Positions 9,677-18,995 of a DNA stretch of 64,000 nucleotides are shown here, piece by piece. The notes under the pieces were generated by a model that searched no databases, was not told the origin of the DNA, and saw only the letters and a program-made list of their open reading frames with translations. The stretch lies in the NCBI GenBank assembly GCA_965229885.1, contig CBDDJX010000003.1:1860001-1924000 (forward strand). The letters run 5' to 3'. Every line of letters begins with the position of its first letter. Within the stretch, counting starts at the first letter, position 1. Made by a program: the position numbers and the translations under genes. The DNA comes from DATLLJ01 sp965229885 (GTDB lineage Bacteria > Acidobacteriota > Vicinamibacteria > Vicinamibacterales > CAVVIG01).

Positions 9677-10341
9677 GATCGGGTTCCCACGACGAGAAAT
9701 TGCTTGCCGAAGATGCGCCAGGCGAATGGCAGCTTCAGATACGTACCGATGAAGGCGAGAGGGTACCGACGCCCTGTGGCCATGGTGTAGGGCAGGAACT
9801 TATCGACACACGTGTCGACAGAAAAGCCCCGCGTCATCAACGCTTCCTTGAGCGAGGCTTCGCTGAGCGGCACGTAATGATCCCAGAAATCCCAGTACTC
9901 GCCAGGCAGGTGCTTAATGTTTGGCCCCATCGCGACAAGGCGGCCACCCGGACGCAGACAGCGGCCAATCTCATCCAGCGCGCGGCCCACGGCGGCTTTG
10001 TCTGGCAGATGCTCGAGGAAGTTGCTCGTGAAGACTACATCCAGTGAGGCGTCAGAAAGTGGCCAGCGCGCGGAGCAATCCTGCAGGAAAAGCGTAATCT
10101 CCTTCGTGAGGAACCGCGATGCGTCCGGGTTGAGATCCATCGCGTACTTCTTCCGGCACTCGATGCTGTTAATGAATTCGCCATAGCCGCAACCAAGATC
10201 GAGCACGGAGTCCGTCATCTGGATATATCGGCCGAACCAGCCGGCGACCAGCACCGACCAGACTTGCTTGCGGTACTCGAGGTCGGCTGAGAAACGGGCC
10301 CCGTAGATGCGTCGGAGGTCTTCGGGGTCGTGAGTACTCAT
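9658..10341 (-). CDS. class I SAM-dependent methyltransferase
   Basis: 227 residues with a methyltransferase domain: VLDLGCGYGEFINSI is motif I (SAM binding), KYAMDLNPDA the acidic ribose-binding strand, and DVVFTSNFLEHLPD motif IV with the FLEH variant common in glycan-locus methyltransferases. LRPGGRLVAMGPN is post-motif II. First gene of the minus-strand sugar operon, it starts at ATG 10341 and overlaps the epimerase. The acceptor is probably a sugar or lipid-linked glycan, judged from neighbours only. Confidence 0.85.
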   Translation of the reverse strand: MSTHDPEDLRRIYGARFSADLEYRKQVWSVLVAGWFGRYIQMTDSVLDLGCGYGEFINSIECRKKYAMDLNPDASRFLTKEITLFLQDCSARWPLSDASLDVVFTSNFLEHLPDKAAVGRALDEIGRCLRPGGRLVAMGPNIKHLPGEYWDFWDHYVPLSEASLKEALMTRGFSVDTCVDKFLPYTMATGRRYPLAFIGTYLKLPFAWRIFGKQFLVVGTRSWGTGA

Positions 10342-10399
10342 GGTTTGCGATTGCGGCGCTGGCCGAACCCGAGCGAGCGCGGTCGGCCGAATAGTACCA

Positions 10400-11775
10400 T
10401 CTAATCATAGAAGGCCGGGGTCGCGGCATTCGAAACTGGAGCGCTTCCGCGATGTGATCGGCGTGGACATGTATCTGCGCCATGGAGATCGGCGATGGTC
10501 CGCGCGACCTTATGGACGCGGTCGTACGCGCGCGCGAACAGTCGCGGACGACTCAGCCGCCGCCGTCCTTCCGAGCGCACCAAGGACGTCTGGCGGCAGC
10601 GCCGGAACGTCGACCGTCAGGTCCAGACGATCGCGCAGCGGTCCCGACAGGCGGCTGCGATACCGGGCGACCTGATGCGGCGTGCAGCGGCATTCGCGCG
10701 CCGGATCGGTCGCGAAGCCGCACGGACACGAATTCATCGCACCCACGAGCACGAATCGCGCGGGGAACACGGCCGTGCGCGCGGCGCGTGCGACGACCAC
10801 GCTGCCGTCCTCGAGCGGCTGGCGGAGCACCTCCAGCACATGGCGGCTGAACTCGAGCATCTCGTCGAGGAAGAGGACGCCGTGATGCGTGAGGCTGACC
10901 TCGCCTGGGCGCGCCTGCGCGCCGCCGCCGATCAGGGCGATGTCGGAGATCATGTGGTGCGGCGCGCGAAAGGGGCGATCGGTCAGCAGTCCGGCGCCGC
11001 GCGGAAGCACGCCGGCGACCGAGTGCACCGCCGTGACCTCGATCGCTTCATCGAACGTCAGCGGCGGCAGGATGCCCGGCACCCGCCTCGCTATCATCGT
11101 CTTACCGGCGCCAGGCGGCCCGACGAGCAATAGATTGTGTCCGCTGGCGGATGCGATCTCGAGCGCGCGGCGCGCGAGGAGCTGGCCGCGGACGTCCACA
11201 AGATCCGCCGAGTGGCGCGACGAGGGACGAGGCCATGGCGGGGGAGGCGTGGCACGCCGCGCCGCGGGATCGTTCAAGGCCCGTACCGCATCGGCGAGCG
11301 ACGAGACGGCATAGACATGCAGCCTCGAGACGACTGCGGCTTCCCCGGCGTTCGCCGCTGGAAGAAGGATGGCAGCCATGCCGTCGCGTTTCGCGGCTGC
11401 GGCGACAGACAGCACGCCTCTCGTCGGATGGATCGAACCGTCGAGCGACAGCTCGCCGAGGATCACCCAAGCGGCGATTTCGCGCCGTTCGACCACGCCC
11501 TGCGCCACCAGGATACCGAGCGCGATCGGCAGGTCGAAGGACGCGCCCGCCTTTCGCACGGCGGCAGGGGCAAGATTCACCGTGATGCGATGGGCGGGGA
11601 ACTCAAAGCCCGAATTGCGGATGGCGGTGCGAACGCGATCGCGACTTTCGCGAACGCCGGCGTCGGGCAGGCCGACCATCGTAAAGCCGGGAAATCCGAA
11701 CGAGACGTCGACTTCGACCTGGACGGGACACGCCTCGATGCCGAAGACGGCCGCCGTACGAAGACTGGCGAGCAT
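10400..11775 (-). pseudogene. comM: YifB/ComM-family Mg-chelatase-like AAA+ ATPase, C-terminus lost
   Basis: ComM is a hexameric helicase that helps branch migration during natural transformation. The start is ATG 11775 (MLASLRTAAVFGIEACPVQV). The N-terminal Lon-like domain, Walker A (LLVGPPGAGKTMIAR), Walker B region (VLFLDEMLEFSR) and zinc-type Cys cluster (NSCPCGF...ECRC) are all present. After DLTVDVPALPPDVLG the frame ends at 10510, about 70 residues early. The missing end survives nearby in other frames: LFARAYDRVHKVARTIADL, then after a further shift HADHIAEALQFR. A deletion at the GCGCGCGCG stretch near 10525-10535 plus a second 1-base shift near 10470 explains this. It is probably non-functional. 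Confidence 0.75.
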
Positions 11776-11786
11776 TGGTGGATGTA

Positions 11787-11810
11787 GCGCAGGTCTTGAG
11801 ACCTGCCGCT
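11787..11810. repeat. REP-like palindrome
   Basis: GCAGGTCT-TG-AGACCTGC is a perfect 8-bp stem with a 2-base loop, extended by AGCG and CGCT outside with one bulged C. It lies in the 218-bp gap between comM and the coiled-coil gene. A longer relative with the same GCGCAGGTCTT core lies at 57910-57960. It could be a REP element or act as a terminator; no T-run follows. Confidence 0.5.
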
Positions 11811-11993
11811 TCCGATGCAAAGCCCGTGGCATCGGCCGAACCCTCTCTTTTCAATCACTTGGCTCGATTTAGCGCCCGGCACCTCGTGTAATCGCAAGGT
11901 CATCCGTACAACCGTGTGCAATAACTGAGCACCCTCGAAACCGACCCTAGGGTTGGTTTCTGGTAACGCCGATATCCTGACGGGAGCCAAACG

Positions 11994-12968
11994 ATGTTGG
12001 ACGCTTTCCGGAGCATGACGAGCGGCAGGGATAAGCAGGTCCAGAAGCAGACCGACGAGCTGCAACTGCTCATTACCTCGGCGCGCGAAGAGCGCAGTGC
12101 CCTCAGCACGATGCTGACCACGCTGACCGCACGCAGCGCCAAGCTCGCGCCACTCGGCAAGACGCTCGATCAGGTGATGGAGAAGGCGACCGGCGCCGCG
12201 ACGAAGCTCGACGAGATCACGAAGAGCATCTCGGCGCTCGACGATCGCGCGAAGGAGCTCAAGCAGATCGACAGGCGCATTCAGGCCCTGAACGACGCGG
12301 CCAAGCAGGCCGAGTTGACCACGCAGAAGGCGATCGGTCCAGACGGCGAGCTTCAGAAACACCGCGAAGCGGTCCAGCACCTCTCGTCCCAGGCGCTGCA
12401 GACGCAGGCGACGCTCGACACCTTGAAGAAAGAGCGCGCCATTCTCGAAGAGCTCCGCGGCCAGCTCCGTGCGGCGGAAGGCGAGGTCAAGCAGGCCACG
12501 GTGCAGGCGAGCGCGGTCAAGACCGAACTGGATCAGATCCGCACGACGGCCACGTCGCTGACGCAGGACTACGGCAAGATCCGCGACACCTCCCGCGAAG
12601 CTCGAGAGGACACGGCCGCGGCGATGACGACCGTCAAGGACATCGAGAAAAAACTCGTGCCGCTCGCGCAGCTCCACGAGCTGAGCCAGAGCACCGAAAA
12701 GCGCCTCGCAGGATTGAACGGGCTCGCCGAGCACGTCTCGCGCAAAGCCAAGGCGCTCGAAAGCCAGCAGCAGACGGTGGAGCGCGCCGTCGTCGAAGCC
12801 AATCGTGTCAACGAGATGGTCTGGGCCATGGACGTCCAGATCGGCAAGCTGAGCGAAGGAATGAAGCAGACCGCGAAGGCCGACGAGATGATGGGTCGCA
12901 TCGAGAAGCTCTCGACGGACACGGCCGAGCGGATGGATGCCGCCGCTAAGCTCAATCAGGAGATCTAG
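11994..12968 (+). CDS. long coiled-coil protein, N-terminal part (split by in-frame TAG)
   Basis: 324 residues, almost entirely heptad-rich helix with no signal peptide, membrane segment or nucleotide-binding motif (typical stretches: LTTLTARSAKLAPLGKTLDQV and ALNDAAKQAELTTQKA). It resembles the long tropomyosin/SMC-like hypothetical proteins seen in acidobacteria, which are about 900 residues. The frame ends at TAG 12966-12968 (GAG ATC TAG CTG GAG) and continues in the same frame into the next entry without a gap, so the natural protein was probably one chain. Likely start ATG 11994, with GGGAG 9 bases upstream. A structural or scaffold role is a guess. Confidence 0.65.
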   Translation: MLDAFRSMTSGRDKQVQKQTDELQLLITSAREERSALSTMLTTLTARSAKLAPLGKTLDQVMEKATGAATKLDEITKSISALDDRAKELKQIDRRIQALNDAAKQAELTTQKAIGPDGELQKHREAVQHLSSQALQTQATLDTLKKERAILEELRGQLRAAEGEVKQATVQASAVKTELDQIRTTATSLTQDYGKIRDTSREAREDTAAAMTTVKDIEKKLVPLAQLHELSQSTEKRLAGLNGLAEHVSRKAKALESQQQTVERAVVEANRVNEMVWAMDVQIGKLSEGMKQTAKADEMMGRIEKLSTDTAERMDAAAKLNQEI

Positions 12969-12983
12969 CTGGAGACGTCAAAG

Positions 12984-14720
12984 ATGCAGCGCGACTCGTC
13001 GACGCTGCTCAAGTCGCTGCGGTCCGAAGTGGGCTCGCTGACGGTCAGAAAGAAGGAGTTCGAGTCGTCCGACGAGCGCGTGCGCGCGCTCCAGGGCTCG
13101 GTCTCGGACGCGGAGACCCGGATGGCCGCGCTGGCCGCCAAGGACAAGAATCTGATCGCGCTGACCCAGAAGGTCGATGGCCTCACGACGCGCTTCGATT
13201 CGCTCTTCGTGCAGTGCGACGATCTCACGAAGAAACAGCTCTCGCTCGACTCGCTGCACGAGCAGCTCGGCCAGGTGGACGAGCTCTCCAAGGAAACCGC
13301 CGGCCAGATGGAGTCGCTCAAGCAGAGGCGGCAGGATCTCGAATCGCTGCGCCAAGAGATTCTCGACTTCTACAAGTCGCACGCCGAAATCGTCAAACTG
13401 GGCGACAAGCTCGGCTCGGACCGCGTCGCGCTCGAGGCGTTCAACGAGCGCATGATCGCGCTGGCCACGCGCACGCCGGAGCTCGAGGCCAAGATGGACG
13501 CCATCCTGGGCAAGATGACCCTGGTCGAAGAGGGCACCCAGAAGGCCACGCGTCTGAACGGAGCGGTGGCCGAGCTCGATGCGCAGCTTTCGCGCGTGAC
13601 CGCCCGCGTGCCGTTCGTCGAGACGCTCGAATCGCGATTGAACGGCCTCAACGCCGTCAGCGCCGACGTCGACCGCAAGCTGGAAGACCAGCTGGCCCGT
13701 CACACGGAGCTTGAGACGCTCAAGGCGGCCTGCGACGGCCTCGTCGAGCAGGTGGGCGACGCGCAGAACAAGCTCGTCGACGTGCGTGCGTCGCAGACGC
13801 GTCTGGTGCCGCTCGTCTCGGAGATCAACGTGCTGCGGACGCAAATCAAGACCGCGCACGAGCGCATCGGCACGATCAAATACGACGAGGCGACCATCAC
13901 GGAGCAGCAGAAGCGGTATGCCGAGCTGGTGGAGGCGAGCAAAGCCGTCGCGGCCGAGGTGGCCGAGCGCACGCGCCAGATGCACACGCTCTCCGAGGAA
14001 CTGGCGCGCTCATCCGCCGTCAAGGACGAGCTGCTCGCGGAGCTCGATCGCGTGCAGAGCCGGCAACGGGACGCCGTCGGTCAGGTTCAGGCCTCTGAAG
14101 ATCAGATCACTCGCGCGGAGGGCATGTTCAAGCAGCTCGAGGGACGCCGTGCGCAGGTGGCGTTCGGCGAAAAGAAGCTCTCGGTTGTCGAGACGCGGCT
14201 CGCGGAAATCAAGCAGCTCGCCGACGGGCTCGAGAGAAACATCCAGACCATTACGAGCCGCGAGCAGCTCATCAACGCAGTCAAGGCCGAAGTCGAGCAG
14301 GTGCACCAGATCGCCGCGCGGAGCAAGGCCGATCTCGCGCACGTCAACGAGAGCCGGGCCGATGTGGCCGCGCTCGCAACCAGGGTCGACGAGCTGCTGT
14401 CACGTATCGCCGAAACCGACGAACGGATCGCCGCGATCGATTCCCGTAGGAAGCTTGTTGACGATGTACAGTCGAAGGCGAACGCCTTCGCGCACATGTT
14501 GGACGACGTGCGAATCAACCTCGAAGCGCTGGGCGAGCAGAAGGCTGTGGTGGATCACGTCACCGAGAAGGTCGCGCAGCTCGAGTACACCCTTCAGGAA
14601 GCGCGCAGCACGCTGCACACGCTCCAGAACGAGCGCGAGCTGGCCGAGCGCATCGAGCAGGGGATCAAACAGCTGCGAACGAGGACTGGGCCTTCTGAGA
14701 AATCGACGCGAAGCGCCTAG
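12984..14720 (+). CDS. long coiled-coil protein, C-terminal part (same frame as the preceding ORF)
   Basis: 578 residues from the first Met after the stop (from LETSKMQRDSS if read through). It is continuous coiled coil, with repeated motifs such as LRSEVGSLTVRKKEFES, DELTKKQLSLDSL and RKLVDDVQSKANAFAHMLDD. Codon use matches the N-terminal half, so there is no sign of a separate origin. A weak GGAG lies 10 bases before ATG 12984, so re-initiation could make this half separately. Its natural stop is TAG 14718-14720. Confidence 0.6.
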   Translation: MQRDSSTLLKSLRSEVGSLTVRKKEFESSDERVRALQGSVSDAETRMAALAAKDKNLIALTQKVDGLTTRFDSLFVQCDDLTKKQLSLDSLHEQLGQVDELSKETAGQMESLKQRRQDLESLRQEILDFYKSHAEIVKLGDKLGSDRVALEAFNERMIALATRTPELEAKMDAILGKMTLVEEGTQKATRLNGAVAELDAQLSRVTARVPFVETLESRLNGLNAVSADVDRKLEDQLARHTELETLKAACDGLVEQVGDAQNKLVDVRASQTRLVPLVSEINVLRTQIKTAHERIGTIKYDEATITEQQKRYAELVEASKAVAAEVAERTRQMHTLSEELARSSAVKDELLAELDRVQSRQRDAVGQVQASEDQITRAEGMFKQLEGRRAQVAFGEKKLSVVETRLAEIKQLADGLERNIQTITSREQLINAVKAEVEQVHQIAARSKADLAHVNESRADVAALATRVDELLSRIAETDERIAAIDSRRKLVDDVQSKANAFAHMLDDVRINLEALGEQKAVVDHVTEKVAQLEYTLQEARSTLHTLQNERELAERIEQGIKQLRTRTGPSEKSTRSA

Positions 14721-14726
14721 GACCCG

Positions 14727-15860
14727 TTAGCTAGTGATTCGGTAGACCGTCAGGCGCTGGCCGGGCGCAATGCGATCGCCGGGAATCCGCGGATTCCAAG
14801 TCTGGAGCGCGGCGACCGTGGTCCTGAACAATCTGGCGATCGAGCCGAGCGTGTCGCCCCGCTTCACGGCGTAAGTCACTCGCAGCCGCGTCGGTCAGTC
14901 GTGCGGCAACCTGATTCGGAGGTGCCCACCGGCACCTTCAAGCTCGTCGTGCGTGTCGCGCACCGGCGTCGTCCAGCGCCGCAGTTCGGGATTGAGCGCC
15001 TGAATCTTATCAATCGTCGTGTCGGCCCACTCGGCGATCCGCCGTAGGTCGACCGGCTTGACGAGGATGACTTTTTCGTACGCGGATGCGGTCTCCGGCT
15101 CAAAGGCGAATCCGTACTGAACCGGATTTCTCGCGATGACCATCGCGGCAAGAATCATCGGCACGTATTCGCGGGTCTCGCGCGGCAGCAGCCTGACCTT
15201 GGCGGACAACTTCCAGAAATCGTCGATTCCTCCGGCGCGCTTGATCGCCTTCTGCACTCTGCCCGGGCCACCGTTGTATGACGCCAGCGCGAAGTGCCAG
15301 TCCCCGTCGAATATCCTCCAGAGCGTCAGCAGGTACTTGCCCGCAGCCAGCGTGGACTTTCCAGGATCCGATCGCTCGTCGATGTACCAATCGCGACGGA
15401 GGCCATTGTCCGCCGCGGTCCCGACCATGAACTGCCAGACGCCCTTGGCCTTGGCGCGCGAGAGCGCATTCGGCTTGAACGCGCTCTCGACGAGCGGCAC
15501 GTAGGCCAGATCCAACGGCAGCCCTTCAGCGCGGAACACGTTCCGGATCATCGGCAGATACTTGCCGCCGCGCTTCATGCCGTCTTCGATGAAGTCGTGT
15601 AGCCGGCCCTGGAATAGCTCGATGTACGCCAGCACGCGCTGGTTGAGGGGGATGGGAATATCGTGGACTGATGTCTCGAGGTCGAACCGAACTGTTCCGG
15701 TCAGCTCAGGCGGCGCCGTGGGCGGACCGAACGTGGTCGTCTCCGACAACAGCTGATCGATGGACGCCGCCTCGTATCTCTATTTCCGTGAAACCGTCGC
15801 CTTCGGCCAGCGCTTTCACCTCGTGGGCGCTGTGAACAATCTCGGGAGGCCGCTCAGTGC
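14727..15860 (-). pseudogene. MltD-type membrane-bound lytic transglycosylase with LysM tail, broken
   Basis: The SLT domain is clear: LAYVPLVESAFKPNALSRAKA with the catalytic Glu, GVWQFMVGTA, LASYNGGPGRV and a C-terminal RIAEWADTTIDKIQAL. The frame stops at TGA 14895-14897, but the same frame then encodes a LysM repeat, YAVKRGDTLGSIARLF ... WNPRIPGDRIAPGQRL, ending at TAA 14727-14729. Upstream of the SLT domain, EVKALAEGDGFTE (near 15790-15830) is in a different frame from AASIDQLLSETTT, so the N-terminus is frameshifted, and its signal peptide is missing. It is a pseudogene by one nonsense codon and at least one frameshift. Confidence 0.7.
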
Positions 15861-15890
15861 TTTAGGGGGCAAAACTGCGTAACCGGTAGC

Positions 15891-17651
15891 TTAGTTGCGC
15901 CAGGACAGGGACGTTGGGAACGTGATGACCTTGTGCTCTTCGGCGAGATCCCGGGCCGCAGGGGTGACGATGGCGCGCTCCGAGATCAACAACTTTCGGC
16001 CCGCCTGAATCGCAAGCCGCACGTCTTCTTCGCAGACAAACTCGAGCAGCGGCTCGTGTGGTGGAACCTCGCTCGAAGGCGTCTCCACCGATGAACCAGC
16101 CCGACCTTCGGCCCGGTAACCGCGGGTGCCGAGAAATTCGTCAATCCGCCGGGAGAGCACTCGGGCGTTGATGCCTGCCGGCGGCACGCCAGCCGGGGCC
16201 GACGGCGACGAGGCAGGCGCCGCTGTCGTCGCCATCTCTCTCGACGCCCCTTCCCGGGCTTCCCGCGTCGAACGGCTGACCCAGGGCACGATCTCATACG
16301 CCAGCCGCTTGATGTTCAGCAGATGTTTCGGCGAGATGTTGTCCGACGTGATGTTGCCGCCATAGCCGCCGCATCCGAGCGTCATGGCGGGATCGAGCCC
16401 GGTCGTGAGACCAATGGAACCGAGCGTCGTCGGCGTGTTGACGCAGATGCGGAACGCCGGCTTCTTGAGGCCGAACTCGAGAATGACCTGATCGTTCTGC
16501 GAGTGGATGGACATGGTATGGCCCATTCCGCCGTACCGCAGGATCTCCTTGCACCGTTCGCAGCCCTCGCGCCAGTCGCTGACGACGTAGAAGGAAAGAA
16601 CAGGGCACAGCTTTTCGATCGAGAGGGGATAGTCACGTCCCACGCCCTGGAGCGGCGCGAGAAGCACGCGCGTCTCCGGCGGAAGCGTGAGGCCACACGC
16701 TTCCGCGATGAACGTGGCGGTCTTGCCGACCAGCGCCGGATTCGGCAGCCGCTTCGGCGTCACCAGCAGCCGCGCCACCGCATCCGTCTCTGCGGCATTC
16801 ATGAAGTAGCCGCCCAGCCCCTGAAACTCGCGCTTGACGTCCTCCGCGATCGGCTGGTCGACGACGACGGAATTTTCAGAGGAGCAGAGGACGCCATTGT
16901 CGAACGTCTTGCCGGCGATGATGTCGCGAACGGCTTTCTTCACGTTCGCAGTCCGCTCGATATACGCCGGCGCGTTGCCCGGTCCCACGCCGTACGCCGG
17001 CTTGCCCGCGCTGTACGCCGCGCGCACCAGGCCCATCCCGCCCGTCGCCAGAATGACGGCGACGTCGCGGTGCTTCATCAGCTCGTTCGTCCCTTCGAGC
17101 GTGACGACAGTCATCCAGTTAATGGCGCCGGCTGGAGCACCGGCTCGCCGCGCCGCGTCGTCCATCACCTCGGCGACGCGCGTGATGCACCTCACCGCCG
17201 AGGGATGCGGACTCAGCACGATCGCGCATCTCGCCTTCATGGCAATCAGGATCTTGTAGATCGCCGTCGAGGTCGGGTTGGTCGACGGGACGACGGCGGC
17301 GACGACGCCGAATGGTTCGGCAATCTCAATCACGCGCTTGTCGTCGTCGCGCGCCACCACGCCGACGGTTTTCATGGGACGGATGAAGTCGTAGACCTTC
17401 TGCGAGCAGAACAGGTTCTTCTGGATCTTGTCGGCGACGAGCCCGTAGCCCGTTTCCTCGACGGCGAGCCGCGCGAATGCCTCGGCCTGGGCGGTTGCGG
17501 CCTCCGCCGTCGCGTCGACGATCGTGTCGATGCGCTCCTGGCTGAATTCCGCCAGCTCCAGCCACGCCTGCTTGGCCCGCCGCGCCATGGCACGCGCTTC
17601 CGCGATGGAGGCGAGATCGAGATCGGTGGGCGGGGTAGGGGACTCGGCCAT
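15891..17651 (-). CDS. CoA-acylating aldehyde dehydrogenase of a bacterial microcompartment (EutE/PduP-like) with C-terminal extension
   Basis: 586 residues. The first 465 form an aldehyde dehydrogenase that converts an aldehyde and CoA to acyl-CoA inside a protein shell. VPSTNPTSTAIYK and TLEGTNELMKH are CoA/NAD-binding signatures, VGPGNAPAYIE the glycine turn, and Cys256 in NGVLCSSENS the nucleophile. CGGYGGNITSDNISPKHLLNIKR is the conserved end of this subgroup. Residues about 475-586 add an Ala/Pro linker and a compact tail (VCEEDVRLAIQAGRKL, IVTPAARDLAEEHKVI), possibly an encapsulation or docking module. It is followed 30 bases upstream by the BMC-H gene, supporting the microcompartment role. 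The ordinary family length is about 460-530. Confidence 0.85.
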   Translation of the reverse strand: MAESPTPPTDLDLASIAEARAMARRAKQAWLELAEFSQERIDTIVDATAEAATAQAEAFARLAVEETGYGLVADKIQKNLFCSQKVYDFIRPMKTVGVVARDDDKRVIEIAEPFGVVAAVVPSTNPTSTAIYKILIAMKARCAIVLSPHPSAVRCITRVAEVMDDAARRAGAPAGAINWMTVVTLEGTNELMKHRDVAVILATGGMGLVRAAYSAGKPAYGVGPGNAPAYIERTANVKKAVRDIIAGKTFDNGVLCSSENSVVVDQPIAEDVKREFQGLGGYFMNAAETDAVARLLVTPKRLPNPALVGKTATFIAEACGLTLPPETRVLLAPLQGVGRDYPLSIEKLCPVLSFYVVSDWREGCERCKEILRYGGMGHTMSIHSQNDQVILEFGLKKPAFRICVNTPTTLGSIGLTTGLDPAMTLGCGGYGGNITSDNISPKHLLNIKRLAYEIVPWVSRSTREAREGASREMATTAAPASSPSAPAGVPPAGINARVLSRRIDEFLGTRGYRAEGRAGSSVETPSSEVPPHEPLLEFVCEEDVRLAIQAGRKLLISERAIVTPAARDLAEEHKVITFPTSLSWRN

Positions 17652-17680
17652 GGTCGGCGTCGCTCAGGTTCGTCTGGCGG

Positions 17681-17959
17681 CTACGTTCCTTTCGGCAGTA
17701 TCCGTTCCACCTCGCTGTGCGGCCGCGGGATGACGTGCACCGACACGAGCTCGCCGGCGCGGCGCGCGGCGGCGGCTCCGGCGTCAGTCGCGGCCTTCAC
17801 GGCCCCGACATCGCCACGGACCATGACCGTCACGTACCCGGCGCCGATGTACTCCTTGCCGATCAGCGTGACGCTGGCGGCCTTGACCATCGCATCGGCC
17901 GCCTCGATCGATCCAATCAGTCCCTTTGTTTCGATGAGTCCCAGCGCTTCAGACGACAT
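17681..17959 (-). CDS. BMC-H microcompartment shell protein (PduA/EutM-like)
   Basis: 92 residues, the normal length for a single BMC domain that forms flat hexamers with a small central pore. The motif EALGLIETKGLIGSIEAADAM opens the fold, MVKAASVTLIGKEYIGAGYV covers the central strands, and VMVRGDVGAVKAATDAGAAA the pore-side helix. It precedes the aldehyde dehydrogenase by 29 bases, a common two-gene unit in microcompartment loci. No other shell, BMC-P vertex or signature enzyme gene is seen nearby, so the rest of the compartment must be elsewhere. Confidence 0.9.
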   Translation of the reverse strand: MSSEALGLIETKGLIGSIEAADAMVKAASVTLIGKEYIGAGYVTVMVRGDVGAVKAATDAGAAAARRAGELVSVHVIPRPHSEVERILPKGT

Positions 17960-18083
17960 TCGTTTGTGTACTCGTGCGTGTTCGGGGGGAGGCGCTCGCG
18001 CGGAACTCTAACAGATTACGACAGATGCGGCAACTGAACTACCATCACCCTGGCGCGATCGACCGCCCGTTCCAAGGACCCCC

Positions 18084-18995
18084 ATGACTATGTCCTTCCG
18101 CTCGACATCACCCGCATCCGCATCGATGTCCGTGGCGGCGCTCGTGGTGGCGACGATTTTCCTCGCCGCGTGCAGCCGCAAGGAGCCGCCGACGCCACCG
18201 GTCGCGACGGCCTCGGTCGCCGTGAATCGCCAGGCGGCGCCGCTCGGCAGTCCGCTCGACATCACGTACACGTTCGTCGTCGCCAGCGGCGCGACATTCA
18301 ACGAGGCGTACCGCGTCATGCTCCACGTGGTCGATGCCGACGATGAGCTGATGTGGACAGACGATCACGATCCGCCGACGCCGACGACCGAGTGGATGCC
18401 GGGGCAGACGGTCGAGTACACGCGTACGGTGTTCGTGCCGATCTACCCGTACATCGGCGACGCCGGGTTGCAGGTCGGTCTATATTCGCCCAGGACCGGG
18501 ACCCGGCTCACGCTCGACGGTGAGGATGCCGGGCAGCGCGCCTACACGGCTGGAACGCTGCAGCTGCAACCACAGAGCGAGAACCTCCTCACCGTGTTCA
18601 CGGATGGCTGGTATGCGGCCGAAATGGCCGAGCACAACGCGTCCACTGAGTGGCACTGGACCAAGAAGCAGGCCACGCTCGCGTTCAGGAATCCCAGGAA
18701 GGACGCCTCGTTTTACCTCGACGTCGATAACCCGGGCGGCGCGTTCAACGAAAACCAGAAAGTGACCGTCACGCTTGGCGGCACCGTGCTCGACGAATTC
18801 GAGCTGACGCCCCAGAAGCAGATCCTGCGACGGATCCCGCTCAAAGCGGATCAGATGGGCGCCGCTGAGATGGCCGAGCTTCAGGTCACGGTCGACAAGA
18901 CGTTCGTCCCCATGCAAGTCAGCGGCGGGGCCAGCAAGGATTCGCGCGAGCTCGGCATCCGCGTGTTCCATGCGTTCATCCAACCGGTCGGCTGA
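18084..18995 (+). CDS. putative lipoprotein of unknown function
   Basis: 303 residues. A lipoprotein signal ends in LAAC at about residue 30. Two beta-rich regions follow: residues 40-155 with Ig-like strands (PLDITYTFVVASGATF, YRVMLHVVDADDEL) and residues 165-303 with a second sandwich (ASFYLDVDNPGGAFNE, KVTVTLGGTVLDEFEL). No catalytic motif is visible. Its 3' end overlaps the start of the next gene by 26 bases, so the two are probably co-transcribed, perhaps to handle a surface glycan. Confidence 0.65.
   Translation: MTMSFRSTSPASASMSVAALVVATIFLAACSRKEPPTPPVATASVAVNRQAAPLGSPLDITYTFVVASGATFNEAYRVMLHVVDADDELMWTDDHDPPTPTTEWMPGQTVEYTRTVFVPIYPYIGDAGLQVGLYSPRTGTRLTLDGEDAGQRAYTAGTLQLQPQSENLLTVFTDGWYAAEMAEHNASTEWHWTKKQATLAFRNPRKDASFYLDVDNPGGAFNENQKVTVTLGGTVLDEFELTPQKQILRRIPLKADQMGAAEMAELQVTVDKTFVPMQVSGGASKDSRELGIRVFHAFIQPVG

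Noticed and set aside
11577..13985. Long minus-strand frames under the coiled-coil gene
   Set aside because: They mirror the heptad repeats of the plus-strand coiled coil as Leu/Arg-rich text; the plus strand has the better start and codon use.
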